NCBI GenBank assembly: GCA_016795425.1
Contig: JAEUHG010000123.1
Coordinates: forward strand, 1-64,000
DNA: 64,000 nt
Reading direction: 5' to 3'
Source: Verrucomicrobiales bacterium
GTDB lineage: Bacteria > Verrucomicrobiota > Verrucomicrobiia > Limisphaerales > CAIMTB01
In this document: one piece after another, positions 44,997 to 52,494 of the stretch
How positions within the stretch are numbered: position 1 is the first letter of the stretch
Layout of the letters: the number at the start of each line of letters is the position of its first letter
Program-made: the position numbers and the translations under genes
The notes under the pieces: generated by a model
Told to the model about the DNA's origin: nothing
Database searches by the model: none
What the model saw: only the letters and a program-made list of their open reading frames with translations

Positions 44997-45998
44997 ATGG
45001 GTGCACCGGAAAAGGAGCCATCGACCGCAGGGTCCGGGGAATTCTGCGGCCTGGAGTCGGCCGCCTGGGCTGGTGTCGGCGCCGGCTGGCGGCCCCTGTA
45101 CGGGAGTTTTCATCGTTGGGGCTTCAGCTTCGAGTGGCACGATTTTCAGGCCGCGGACGAGGGTGTGGATTGGGGGGCCAGTTTTCACCCGGACAGTTTG
45201 GAAATCTGTTTCAACCGGATGGGGGAAGCGACGGTGACCGGAGAGCAGGGGGCGGTACAGTTCGCCGCCGATACGCTGGGGTTCTACGTCCCGGGTCGTG
45301 AGGGACTTGCGGCCATTCGAGGAGGCGGCCGACGGCACCAGTTTCTGACGCTGGAGCTGGACCGTGGATTTGTGCGGCATCATGCGGGAGACCACCGGGA
45401 CGCCCTGCATCCGGTAGTCCAAGGATTTTTGGAAGAGGGATCGGAATCGGTGGCAGCCGGTGGGGTGAGCGAGGTTCGCCGATTGACCCCTGGCCAGGTG
45501 GATTTGATCCGATGGCTGCGATCGCCGCCGGTAGGTGAGGCGGCGCGACGTGCGTGGTATGAGGCACGGGCCTTGGATGTGGTGGCGGAACTGTGCTTCG
45601 TGGTGCGGGAACCGGTGTTGTTCTGTGAACGTCAACACCGGCTGCAAAGAGATCGAATCACCGAAGCCATCAGCATTCTCAAGCGGCGATTGGCGGATCC
45701 GCCCGGTTTGGATGAGCTGGCGAGAGAGATTGGGGTGAGCGGTTGTTATCTCAGCCGCACGTTTTCGCGGGAGATGGGGATCTCGCTGTCGCAATACCTG
45801 CGGCGGCTTCGATTGGAACGAGCGGCTGAACTGCTGCGCAGTGGCGAGTACAACGTCACCGAGGCGGCATTCGAGGTGGGGTACAATAGCCTGAGCCACT
45901 TCAGCACCTCGTTTCATGAGATGTTTGGAGTTTGCCCGGGTCTGTATCCGATCTTGCGCCAGGGTAACGGACCGGATTTGGGACGAACGGCTCGGTAG
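44997..45998 (+). CDS. AraC-family transcriptional regulator
   Basis: A 333-residue regulator. The N-terminal half is a beta-rich sensor domain of the siderophore-regulator type. The C-terminal domain has two helix-turn-helix units: LDELAREIGVSGCYLSRTFS and the signature VTEAAFEVGYNSLSHFSTSFHEMFG with CPGLY in place of the usual TPxxY. AAAGGAGA just upstream supports this start. It is divergent from the TonB receptor gene, the layout of PchR/FptA-type pairs, so it probably controls uptake of an iron complex or similar ligand. The ligand is unknown. Confidence 0.9.
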   Translation: MGAPEKEPSTAGSGEFCGLESAAWAGVGAGWRPLYGSFHRWGFSFEWHDFQAADEGVDWGASFHPDSLEICFNRMGEATVTGEQGAVQFAADTLGFYVPGREGLAAIRGGGRRHQFLTLELDRGFVRHHAGDHRDALHPVVQGFLEEGSESVAAGGVSEVRRLTPGQVDLIRWLRSPPVGEAARRAWYEARALDVVAELCFVVREPVLFCERQHRLQRDRITEAISILKRRLADPPGLDELAREIGVSGCYLSRTFSREMGISLSQYLRRLRLERAAELLRSGEYNVTEAAFEVGYNSLSHFSTSFHEMFGVCPGLYPILRQGNGPDLGRTAR

Positions 45999-46172
45999 GT
46001 CCCAGAACCGGGAAGGAGGAAGAGCCGCCCCGTCTCGGGGGTGGTTGGCGTCACGTAGAAGCGCGCTGGTCACAAACTTGATGAAACCCGGGAGGGGGTA
46101 TGTCGCTCTTGGAATGGTACGTACGCGGACCAAGATTTGACGAACGGCCACCGTTTCAACACCCTGACCACA

Positions 46173-47738
46173 ATGCGCTTTACGCCGGTATTCTTCCTGA
46201 CGGGAACTCTTGCACTCGCACTGACCTCCGGCGGCATTTTGACGGCCGCGGCGGCGGAGAGGTCGGAGCGGCAGATGAGTTTGGCGGACTGCCTCACTGC
46301 CGCTTTGGAGCACAACTTCGAACTTCAGATCGAGCGCTACAGCCCGTTGATCGCGGATTCCAACCTGCGACTGGCGTACGCGGACTATGATCCGTCGCTG
46401 CAGTTGGGGGCTCAGCATAGCTTCAGCCAGAGTCCGGGTGGCCGCGACGAGCGTGGCGAGTATCCGGGGCGGGTGACGGACACCGATTCATTGTACGCCA
46501 CCATGGGTGGAAACGTGCCGTACGGGCTTTCCTACACGATTCGGTCGCAGGTCAATGATAGCTACGGGTTGGAGCCGAGAACGGAAGTGATCGGGACGAA
46601 CGTGTTCACCCGGCTGATCGGTTTTGACAGCAGCCAGCCGGCGTTTGTGGTTGGTGAATTGCGCCAGGCTCTGCTCAAGAACTTCTGGATCGACAACACA
46701 TTGCTGAACATTCGTCTGCGCAAGAAGGATCTCAAACAGGCGGATCTGGCGCTGCGCCTGCAGTTGATTCAGACGGTGAACAATGTCGAGCAAGCCTACT
46801 ACGACCTGGTGTCGGCGCGTGAGAATGTGAAAAGCGAGGAGATCGCATTCGAGTTGGCCAAGAAACTCTACGAAGAGAACCGGAAGCGGGTCGAAGTGGG
46901 CGCGATGGCCCAGTTGGATGAGCGCCAGGCTCAAGCCCAGATGGCGGCGAGCGAAGCGGCGGTCATCGAAGCTCGGCGCACCGTTGATTTCAGCGAGAAT
47001 GTCCTCAAACTGATCCTCTCGGACAAATACGAGGAGTGGCACAACGTCGCGATTGTCCCGGCCGACAAATTGGAGGCGCTACCCGAAGCGTTCGATGTCG
47101 AGAGCGCGTGGCAAGAGGCCTTCCGGCTTCGACCCGACCTGCAGTCGCTGATCATTGATGTGGAGAAGGTCGACCTGAATTTGCGCTACACCAAGAACCA
47201 ACTCCTGCCGCAGCTCGATGTGTTTGGTTCGATCGGCTGGCAGGGCGCCGGACGCGAGATGAGTGATTCGTTGGGAATGGTCTCCGAAGGCTCCGCGCCC
47301 CGACATGGATACGGCATGGAATTGAGCTTCCCGCTCAGCAACCGCGCCGCGCGCGAGCGCCATCGGGCGACCCGCGACAGCCGGGCCCAGGCGGAACTGC
47401 GCCTGCGCCAGTTCCGGCAGCAGGTGATGGTTGGCGTCCACGACGCGATTCAGCAGGCGGAATCGAGCTTCCAGCGGGTGAGTTCGACACGCGCCGCCCG
47501 GGTCTTCGCCGAGGAGGCGTTGGCTGCTGAGGAGAAGAAGCTGGCCAATGGCAAGAGCACCAGTTTTGAAGTGCTGCGCCTGCAGCGCGATCTGACCCAA
47601 GCGCGCCGCGACGAGACGAGGGCCTTGACCGACTACAACAAGGCCCTGGCGACAGTCCGCCAACGCAAGGGCTCCAGCCTGCTCAAGTTCAATTTGGAAC
47701 CGCAGGAAGAAGCCAAGCCGGAGGCGAAGGCCAAGTAG
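46173..47738 (+). CDS. TolC-family outer-membrane channel protein
   Basis: A 521-residue outer-membrane efflux protein. A signal peptide ends in TAAAA-type residues. Two OEP repeats follow, each with a beta hairpin and long coiled helices (about 185-290 and 395-505). Typical strings are EQAYYDLVSARENV and VQSS-like QQAESSFQRVSSTRAA. The C-terminus is Lys/Glu/Ala-rich. It can form the outer-membrane duct for the fusion protein and ATPase at 11-13 kb, though they are 33 kb apart. An in-frame TTG at 46137 exists, but the ATG at 46173 directly precedes the signal peptide. It converges on the proteasome operon with 94 bp between stops. Confidence 0.88.
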   Translation: MRFTPVFFLTGTLALALTSGGILTAAAAERSERQMSLADCLTAALEHNFELQIERYSPLIADSNLRLAYADYDPSLQLGAQHSFSQSPGGRDERGEYPGRVTDTDSLYATMGGNVPYGLSYTIRSQVNDSYGLEPRTEVIGTNVFTRLIGFDSSQPAFVVGELRQALLKNFWIDNTLLNIRLRKKDLKQADLALRLQLIQTVNNVEQAYYDLVSARENVKSEEIAFELAKKLYEENRKRVEVGAMAQLDERQAQAQMAASEAAVIEARRTVDFSENVLKLILSDKYEEWHNVAIVPADKLEALPEAFDVESAWQEAFRLRPDLQSLIIDVEKVDLNLRYTKNQLLPQLDVFGSIGWQGAGREMSDSLGMVSEGSAPRHGYGMELSFPLSNRAARERHRATRDSRAQAELRLRQFRQQVMVGVHDAIQQAESSFQRVSSTRAARVFAEEALAAEEKKLANGKSTSFEVLRLQRDLTQARRDETRALTDYNKALATVRQRKGSSLLKFNLEPQEEAKPEAKAK

Positions 47739-47832
47739 GACAAGGATCCGGTCACCCGTGGCGCGTGCCGCGTGCCGCGTGTCGCGCTGCTCAAGGCGGC
47801 AGCGCTCGATCCCGGGCCGGCCGGTAGCACGC

Positions 47833-49215
47833 CTATTTCGCCCCGAGCGGCACCAATGGAGGCGGAGCGGGATCGAAGGGATTCTGCAGGTGCAGGATTT
47901 CGTTTCCTTCGATGTCGACAATCTCCCAGTCGACGAAGTAGCGCCCCGGTTTTTCGTGGATCCGGTGCATGAGTTGGGAGCGCGCGGCGGCGCGGGTGTC
48001 CGCGGGTGGGCGCACCAGGGCTGCCGCAATCTCCGCGTCGCTGGGATTCCAGGGAGCCGGTGTTTGGTCGAGGGCCCGGCCCAGGGCGCGACTGGGATGG
48101 AGATGATGAAATTCGAGGTCCTGGGAGCGTAGCCACGGGTCGTCCCAGGACAACTTTTCGGAGGCTACGAACTGCTCCAGGAGCCACAATTTGGTGATCC
48201 AGTCGATGCGGCCGACGAGGGATTCGCGGCCGGTGGCGAGTTGGTCGAGGGTTTCTCTCCAGAGTCGGAGGATATCATCGGTTTCGGCGTCGCGTCCGGC
48301 GAACTCGGCGGCGGCGACCTCCCGGAATCGATGCAGCAGTTCGAGGGCATCCGTGGTCTCACCCGTGGCCAGCTGAACTTCCCAGCGACCGGTGGTTTGA
48401 TGGGACAGCTGTCGGAAAGTCGACACGGCATCGGCGAGGCAGACGCCGGGCAGATGATCGATTTCGAGCAGGTCGAGGACCAGGGCGGTGGTGCCGATCT
48501 TTAGCGCCAGAGTGCAGGGGAGAACACTGGTGTCGCCATGGAGAAGATGGAGACGGCGGAATCGGCGGGCATCGGCAAGCGGTTCGTCGCGCGTGTTGAT
48601 GATGGCGCGATTGAACTGCACCCATTCGAACAGTTCATTGTTGATGTAGTCGGCCCGCTGGCTGATTTGAAAGTGAGGATTGGCGCCGGAGCGGAGATGG
48701 TCGCCGCGGTTCTCGGCACCCAGCGAAGAGCCCACGCGGCCCGCGCCGGTGTACACCACGCGGAGCGTCAGGAAGGCGAGCACCGCGAGAACGTTGCGTT
48801 CCGTGAGTGGGGCGCTGCGGCGAACAAGGTAGTTTTCGTGGCAGCCAAAAGTGGCTCCGGAATAGTGGTCGATGTTGTTGCGGACGAATCCGGATCGATT
48901 CGTGAGGCCGAGGCCCGCCAACGCATCGTTCAACAATCGATCCCCGGCCAGATCATAGGTCACCAGGTCGCGCAGGCTCAGACATTCGGGAGTGCAGTAC
49001 TCCAGGTGCCCCATGTCAACGTAGGCGCGTCCGCCGTTGAACAGGAAGCCGCCGTTTCCGGGAGGTTCGTCCCAGTCGCGTTGGAAGACATCGGGAAGGC
49101 CGTAGCGGTGCTCATGGAAGAGCCAATTGCGCACGGCGGACACCGTGGAGGCCGGTCCCGTGGGGTCTTCCGAGAGGCAACCATACTCGGTCTCGAGTCC
49201 GACAACGCGTGTCAT
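47833..49215 (-). CDS. pafA: PafA-like ligase for the ubiquitin-like modifier UBact
   Basis: A 460-residue glutamine-synthetase-fold enzyme, near the usual PafA length. It should use ATP to join the C-terminal Glu of the modifier to substrate lysines. The start region GLETEYG gives Mg-ATP-binding glutamates. Asp67 in GGRAYVDMGHLEY corresponds to the catalytic Asp, and FGCHENYL, QISQRADY and INTRDEPLADA are conserved. It lacks the extra N-terminal loop that marks Dop, which is why it is called the ligase rather than the removing enzyme. Its ATG overlaps the prcA stop by 4 bases. It is last in the six-gene operon. The frame is open 64 codons upstream, inside prcA; those codons are not part of the protein. 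Confidence 0.85.
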   Translation of the reverse strand: MTRVVGLETEYGCLSEDPTGPASTVSAVRNWLFHEHRYGLPDVFQRDWDEPPGNGGFLFNGGRAYVDMGHLEYCTPECLSLRDLVTYDLAGDRLLNDALAGLGLTNRSGFVRNNIDHYSGATFGCHENYLVRRSAPLTERNVLAVLAFLTLRVVYTGAGRVGSSLGAENRGDHLRSGANPHFQISQRADYINNELFEWVQFNRAIINTRDEPLADARRFRRLHLLHGDTSVLPCTLALKIGTTALVLDLLEIDHLPGVCLADAVSTFRQLSHQTTGRWEVQLATGETTDALELLHRFREVAAAEFAGRDAETDDILRLWRETLDQLATGRESLVGRIDWITKLWLLEQFVASEKLSWDDPWLRSQDLEFHHLHPSRALGRALDQTPAPWNPSDAEIAAALVRPPADTRAAARSQLMHRIHEKPGRYFVDWEIVDIEGNEILHLQNPFDPAPPPLVPLGAK

Positions 49216-49955
49216 CGTGGGGCGAGGTGCGGCAGGCCGAGGTCCGTGGAGGACAGGGGAAGGTAGCGGGCCGTTCGTGGCGATTGGCGCTGAAGAAGGG
49301 CTGCCTCGATGCGACGTCCCGGCGGAATGGCGGGCAGGGTGGCGGATAGGTCCGGCGGGTTGGCCGATTCCTTCATGTCCGCGGCGTGGATGGCGGCGCG
49401 CAAACACAGGGCGGCCGCGTCGGGCACGGAAAGATCGGGATGCACCTGTTGGAGGAGCCAGGATTCGAGGAAGGTTCCCGTTGTGGGCAGGTCGGCGACG
49501 ACCGCCACGCGGGTTGCCTGGGCGAAGGTGCCGTCGAAATCGAGTCGCAACAGGACGTCCGATTGCGCATCGGGAGCGACTTCGGCGAGGACGAGGCGGG
49601 CGATGAACGGTGGCGCGTAAATCTGTTCGTAGGCCGCCTTCAATTGGGGGCCGAGCCCGAAGCTGACGAGACGCCGGAGGGAAACATCGTCGGTCGCGCG
49701 GGTGAAAGCTTCGAGGTGGGCGGCGTCGATGACCGCTTGGCGAATCCGTTCCAGGTCAGCGGGGTGCCCTAGTCCGGCGAGCCCATGCCGGTCATGGATT
49801 TCGAATACCTTGGATTGGCCGGTCCCCAGTCCGAACAGGAGCAAGCCTTGCGACAGGCTGAGCGCGAAGACGGGCGAGCCGCCCTTAAGCCGGGATTCCA
49901 CGTATTCACGCCGATTCTGGATGGCTTCGAGCCAGCGGTAGGGTTCGTCGGTCAT
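49212..49955 (-). CDS. prcA: Proteasome alpha subunit PrcA
   Basis: A 247-residue subunit that forms the outer gate rings of the 20S proteasome. It starts at MTDEPYRWLEAI; this N-terminal helix region with tandem Glu/Arg (NRREYVESRLKGG) matches the alpha family. The catalytic Thr is absent, as expected. The core continues with SPVFALSLSQGLLLFG and a DRHGLAGLG stretch that corresponds to the alpha-subunit DRVGFAAAG. The ATG is one base after the prcB stop and the stop overlaps the pafA start, so translation of the three is probably coupled. The frame is open 42 codons further upstream but that overlaps prcB. Confidence 0.88.
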   Translation of the reverse strand: MTDEPYRWLEAIQNRREYVESRLKGGSPVFALSLSQGLLLFGLGTGQSKVFEIHDRHGLAGLGHPADLERIRQAVIDAAHLEAFTRATDDVSLRRLVSFGLGPQLKAAYEQIYAPPFIARLVLAEVAPDAQSDVLLRLDFDGTFAQATRVAVVADLPTTGTFLESWLLQQVHPDLSVPDAAALCLRAAIHAADMKESANPPDLSATLPAIPPGRRIEAALLQRQSPRTARYLPLSSTDLGLPHLAPR

Positions 49956-49956
49956 G

Positions 49957-50748
49957 TCAGGACGCGGCAAGGGACGCGGCTTGTTCGGCGTCGGGCACCG
50001 ATTCGATGCCTTGGTCGCTGAGAATTTTGAGGGAGGCGAAACGGGCGGCCGTGGGTTCAATACCGCCCGTGGCGGCGTCAAATTCGGCGGCCGTCATCAG
50101 CAGCCGGAGGGCGAAGCGGATGGCGTCGCGGCGCGGGTATCGCGACGGATGCGGCGATCCGAAGCGCTCGTGAAAGCTGAGAATGCTGCGGATGCTATTC
50201 GAGCCTGAGCCCGACGCGGCGTGGGTGGTCGAGAGAAACTGGGCCCCCAACGGATCGTAAAAGAAGATCCTCGGCGAGGCCGGTGCGAGGGTGGTGTCGA
50301 GACCGGCGAAGATGGGTGCAACGACGCCAACACCTTGGAGGGTGAGGGCCAGGTTATCGCGCAGGGCTCGGGAGAGGGCACGCACGCGTGCGGGGAGACT
50401 GAGCGATTGAAGCTGGCTGCGCCGATAATACTCGAATGCGGTTTGAAGCGTGCGGGCGATTTCGAAGGCGGTGGCGGGCACCCCGGCGATCGCCATCATG
50501 GAGGTGGCGTCGAGTTCGATGACCTTGTCGACCTTTTCGGTGACTATGACGTTTCCAGCAGTGGCTCTTCGGTCGCCCGCCATGAGAACGCCGTCGGCGA
50601 AATGAAAGGCGAAGACGGTGGTGGCCTGGATCTGGGCCGGCACCGAGGTGCCGTCGATGCGCGGAATCGCCGGCGCGCCAGGGCTGCGGGCGAGCAATTC
50701 AAAGAAATCCCCGGCGATGCCGGGGGCGTCCAAGTTTACGGGGGCCAC
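49957..50748 (-). CDS. prcB: Proteasome beta subunit PrcB (catalytic)
   Basis: A 263-residue proprotein. Residues 1-42 are a propeptide; self-cleavage before Thr43 (QA|TTVFAF) would expose the N-terminal Thr nucleophile. Counting from Thr43 as 1, Asp17 (Asp59, in MAGDRR) and Lys33 (Lys75) are exactly in place, so the active site is complete. The length and the string GDRRATAGN are typical of bacterial proteasome beta subunits. It lies 22 bp after the UBact gene and one base before prcA. It is distinct from the HslV peptidase, which lacks a propeptide of this length and the PrcA partner. Confidence 0.93.
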   Translation of the reverse strand: MAPVNLDAPGIAGDFFELLARSPGAPAIPRIDGTSVPAQIQATTVFAFHFADGVLMAGDRRATAGNVIVTEKVDKVIELDATSMMAIAGVPATAFEIARTLQTAFEYYRRSQLQSLSLPARVRALSRALRDNLALTLQGVGVVAPIFAGLDTTLAPASPRIFFYDPLGAQFLSTTHAASGSGSNSIRSILSFHERFGSPHPSRYPRRDAIRFALRLLMTAAEFDAATGGIEPTAARFASLKILSDQGIESVPDAEQAASLAAS

Positions 50749-50770
50749 GTTTTCCCTGGGTTCCCGGTTT

Positions 50771-50941
50771 CTATTCGCCGGTTCGCTGGCGGTAACGCCG
50801 GGCCTGGTCGGGGTCGACGCGGCGCATGCGTTTGAGCAATTCCTCGGTGCTGGGTTTGTCGACCTGTGGCGCCTTGGGGCCTTCGCCGCCGCCGGAGGGA
50901 CCCGGAGTCACCGGACGGACCTTTTGGGTTTGATCGGGCAT
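50771..50941 (-). CDS. ubact: UBact, small ubiquitin-like protein modifier (Pup-like)
   Basis: A 56-residue protein between dop and prcB, the place where pup sits in Actinobacteria. The N-terminal half is flexible and Gly/Pro-rich (VTPGPSGGGEGPKAPQ). The C-terminal half is a basic helix region (STEELLKRMRRVDPDQARRY) ending in RQRTGE. This matches the UBact family described from Verrucomicrobia, Nitrospirae and related phyla, not mycobacterial Pup. The last residue is Glu, so it can be ligated directly, without the deamidation that Pup-Gln needs. It should be attached to protein lysines by PafA and captured by the Mpa coiled coil for degradation. No Shine-Dalgarno is clear. Four lysines are present. 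Confidence 0.92.
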   Translation of the reverse strand: MPDQTQKVRPVTPGPSGGGEGPKAPQVDKPSTEELLKRMRRVDPDQARRYRQRTGE

Positions 50942-50961
50942 AAGCTTGTCGATCGCTGCGC

Positions 50962-52485
50962 CTAGTTTCCGCCGGAAGTGGCAAAGCGCAAGTCATCCGG
51001 CGATTGTGCCGCTTCGAGTTGTTGGAGCAGGGGCGCGACGCCGGGACCGGCCACCAGATCGTTGAGATCGATTCGCAGCGGCCCACGTCGGGTGGCCAGC
51101 GTGACGTGATCCCATTGAGCGGACAGAATCGCCGACCGGAACTTGGACACGCATAATCCGCGGATGGCGGCGCGGGTGTGGTTGGGCGGGCGATGGATGG
51201 CCTGTTCGACGGCGACGGGATCGGGCACCCAGCGCTGGACGCCCGCCTGTTCGAGTCCGAAGTAGAGGCCCCGCTCCGGATCCAGCAGATGGTATTCGAG
51301 GTCGAGACTGCGCAGCCAGGGGTCGTCGTCGGCGAGGTGTTCCGCTTGCTGGAACTCGAGGATGAGTTCGCGCTTGGCCACCCAATCGAGGCGGTCTCGA
51401 CAGCGCCGGGGATCGGAAGCCAGGTCCGAAAGCACGGACGACCAGTCGTCGAGCAGTTCCACTCGTTCCGGGTCGTCGAGGTCGGCATGGGCGCGCGCCA
51501 GTTGGAGGTATTGCGATTGGACCTCCAGCGCCGTGGAGGGACGTCCGCCTTTCAACGTCAATTCCCAGCGACAGGTCGGGTCGCGGGAGAGAGCCCGAAG
51601 CGTGTGGAGGGGGTGGTCGAGGCGGGGCCAGGGAGCGTCCGGATGTCGGACGATGGCGTCGAGAACCAGCGCGGTGGCACCCGCCTTCAGCCAGGTGGCA
51701 AACGGCGACATGTTGGCGTCGCCGATAATCACATGGAACCGGCGCCACAGGTCGGGGTTGGCATGCGGTTCGTCGCGGGTGTTGACCAAGGGGCGCCGCT
51801 GCATGGTGTCGACGCTTTCCAATTCGGTGAAGAAATCGCTGCGTTGGGAGAGTTGGAATCCGGGCCCGACAAAACGGTCTTCCTCTTCGCGGCCGAACTT
51901 GCCGGCTCCTGCATACACCTGGCGGGTGACCAGGAACGCCTGGATCGCCGAGGAAAGGACGCGCCACTCGAGCTGGCGCGGGACCAGGTAGTTCTCGTGG
52001 CAACCATAACTGTGCCCGCCAAAATCAGTGTTGTTCTTGTAGATGCGAACGGGTGAACCGCGCTGGCGGGAGAGTTCGGTGGCGCAGGCCATCACGATGC
52101 GTTCGCCGGCGCGATCATGCAGCACGAGTTCGCGCAGGCGGGCGCATTCCGGCGTGCAATATTCGGGATGGGCATGGTCGTTGTAGAATCGCGCGCCATT
52201 CGAGAAGACCAGGTCACTTTTGATCTCCGCGAAACTGAGTTCCCGCCTTGCGTCCTGGGCGAAGTACAGGGACTCGTCGGTGTCCTGCCGAAGTTCTTCG
52301 ACTTCGAAGCCTCGCATGTCCCGATGCGGGTTCTCGGCCGCATAATCCCATCGCATGAGCACACCGGGAACGGTGGCACTGCGCACCAGCGCGATGGACT
52401 CAGCGACGACATCCAGGTCGGGATGGTCTTCCCGAGCGATTCCAAATTCGGTTTCGATCCCGACGAGCACCGGGCGGTCGTTCAT
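50962..52485 (-). CDS. dop: Dop-like enzyme removing the UBact modifier
   Basis: A 507-residue member of the Dop/PafA family. It has GIETEFG near the start, a long segment at about 45-95 (MRWDYAAENPHRDMRGFE to SDLVFSNGAR) that corresponds to the Dop loop region, then Asp103 in FYNDHAHPEYCTPEC as the catalytic Asp. NNTDFGGHSYGCHENYL, FQLSQRSDFF, NTRDEPHANPD and HVIIGDANMS follow. These features are closer to Dop than to PafA. Because the modifier already ends in Glu, the expected role here is removal of the tag from substrates, not deamidation. It lies 9 bp after mpa and 20 bp before the modifier gene. The assignment Dop versus PafA rests on the loop and order. Confidence 0.88.
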   Translation of the reverse strand: MNDRPVLVGIETEFGIAREDHPDLDVVAESIALVRSATVPGVLMRWDYAAENPHRDMRGFEVEELRQDTDESLYFAQDARRELSFAEIKSDLVFSNGARFYNDHAHPEYCTPECARLRELVLHDRAGERIVMACATELSRQRGSPVRIYKNNTDFGGHSYGCHENYLVPRQLEWRVLSSAIQAFLVTRQVYAGAGKFGREEEDRFVGPGFQLSQRSDFFTELESVDTMQRRPLVNTRDEPHANPDLWRRFHVIIGDANMSPFATWLKAGATALVLDAIVRHPDAPWPRLDHPLHTLRALSRDPTCRWELTLKGGRPSTALEVQSQYLQLARAHADLDDPERVELLDDWSSVLSDLASDPRRCRDRLDWVAKRELILEFQQAEHLADDDPWLRSLDLEYHLLDPERGLYFGLEQAGVQRWVPDPVAVEQAIHRPPNHTRAAIRGLCVSKFRSAILSAQWDHVTLATRRGPLRIDLNDLVAGPGVAPLLQQLEAAQSPDDLRFATSGGN

Positions 52486-52494
52486 GGAGGCCGG

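Noticed and set aside
47590..47840. Possible terminator between the TolC gene and the proteasome operon
   Set aside because: Only imperfect short tandem copies of CGTGCCG and no stable stem with a U-tract.
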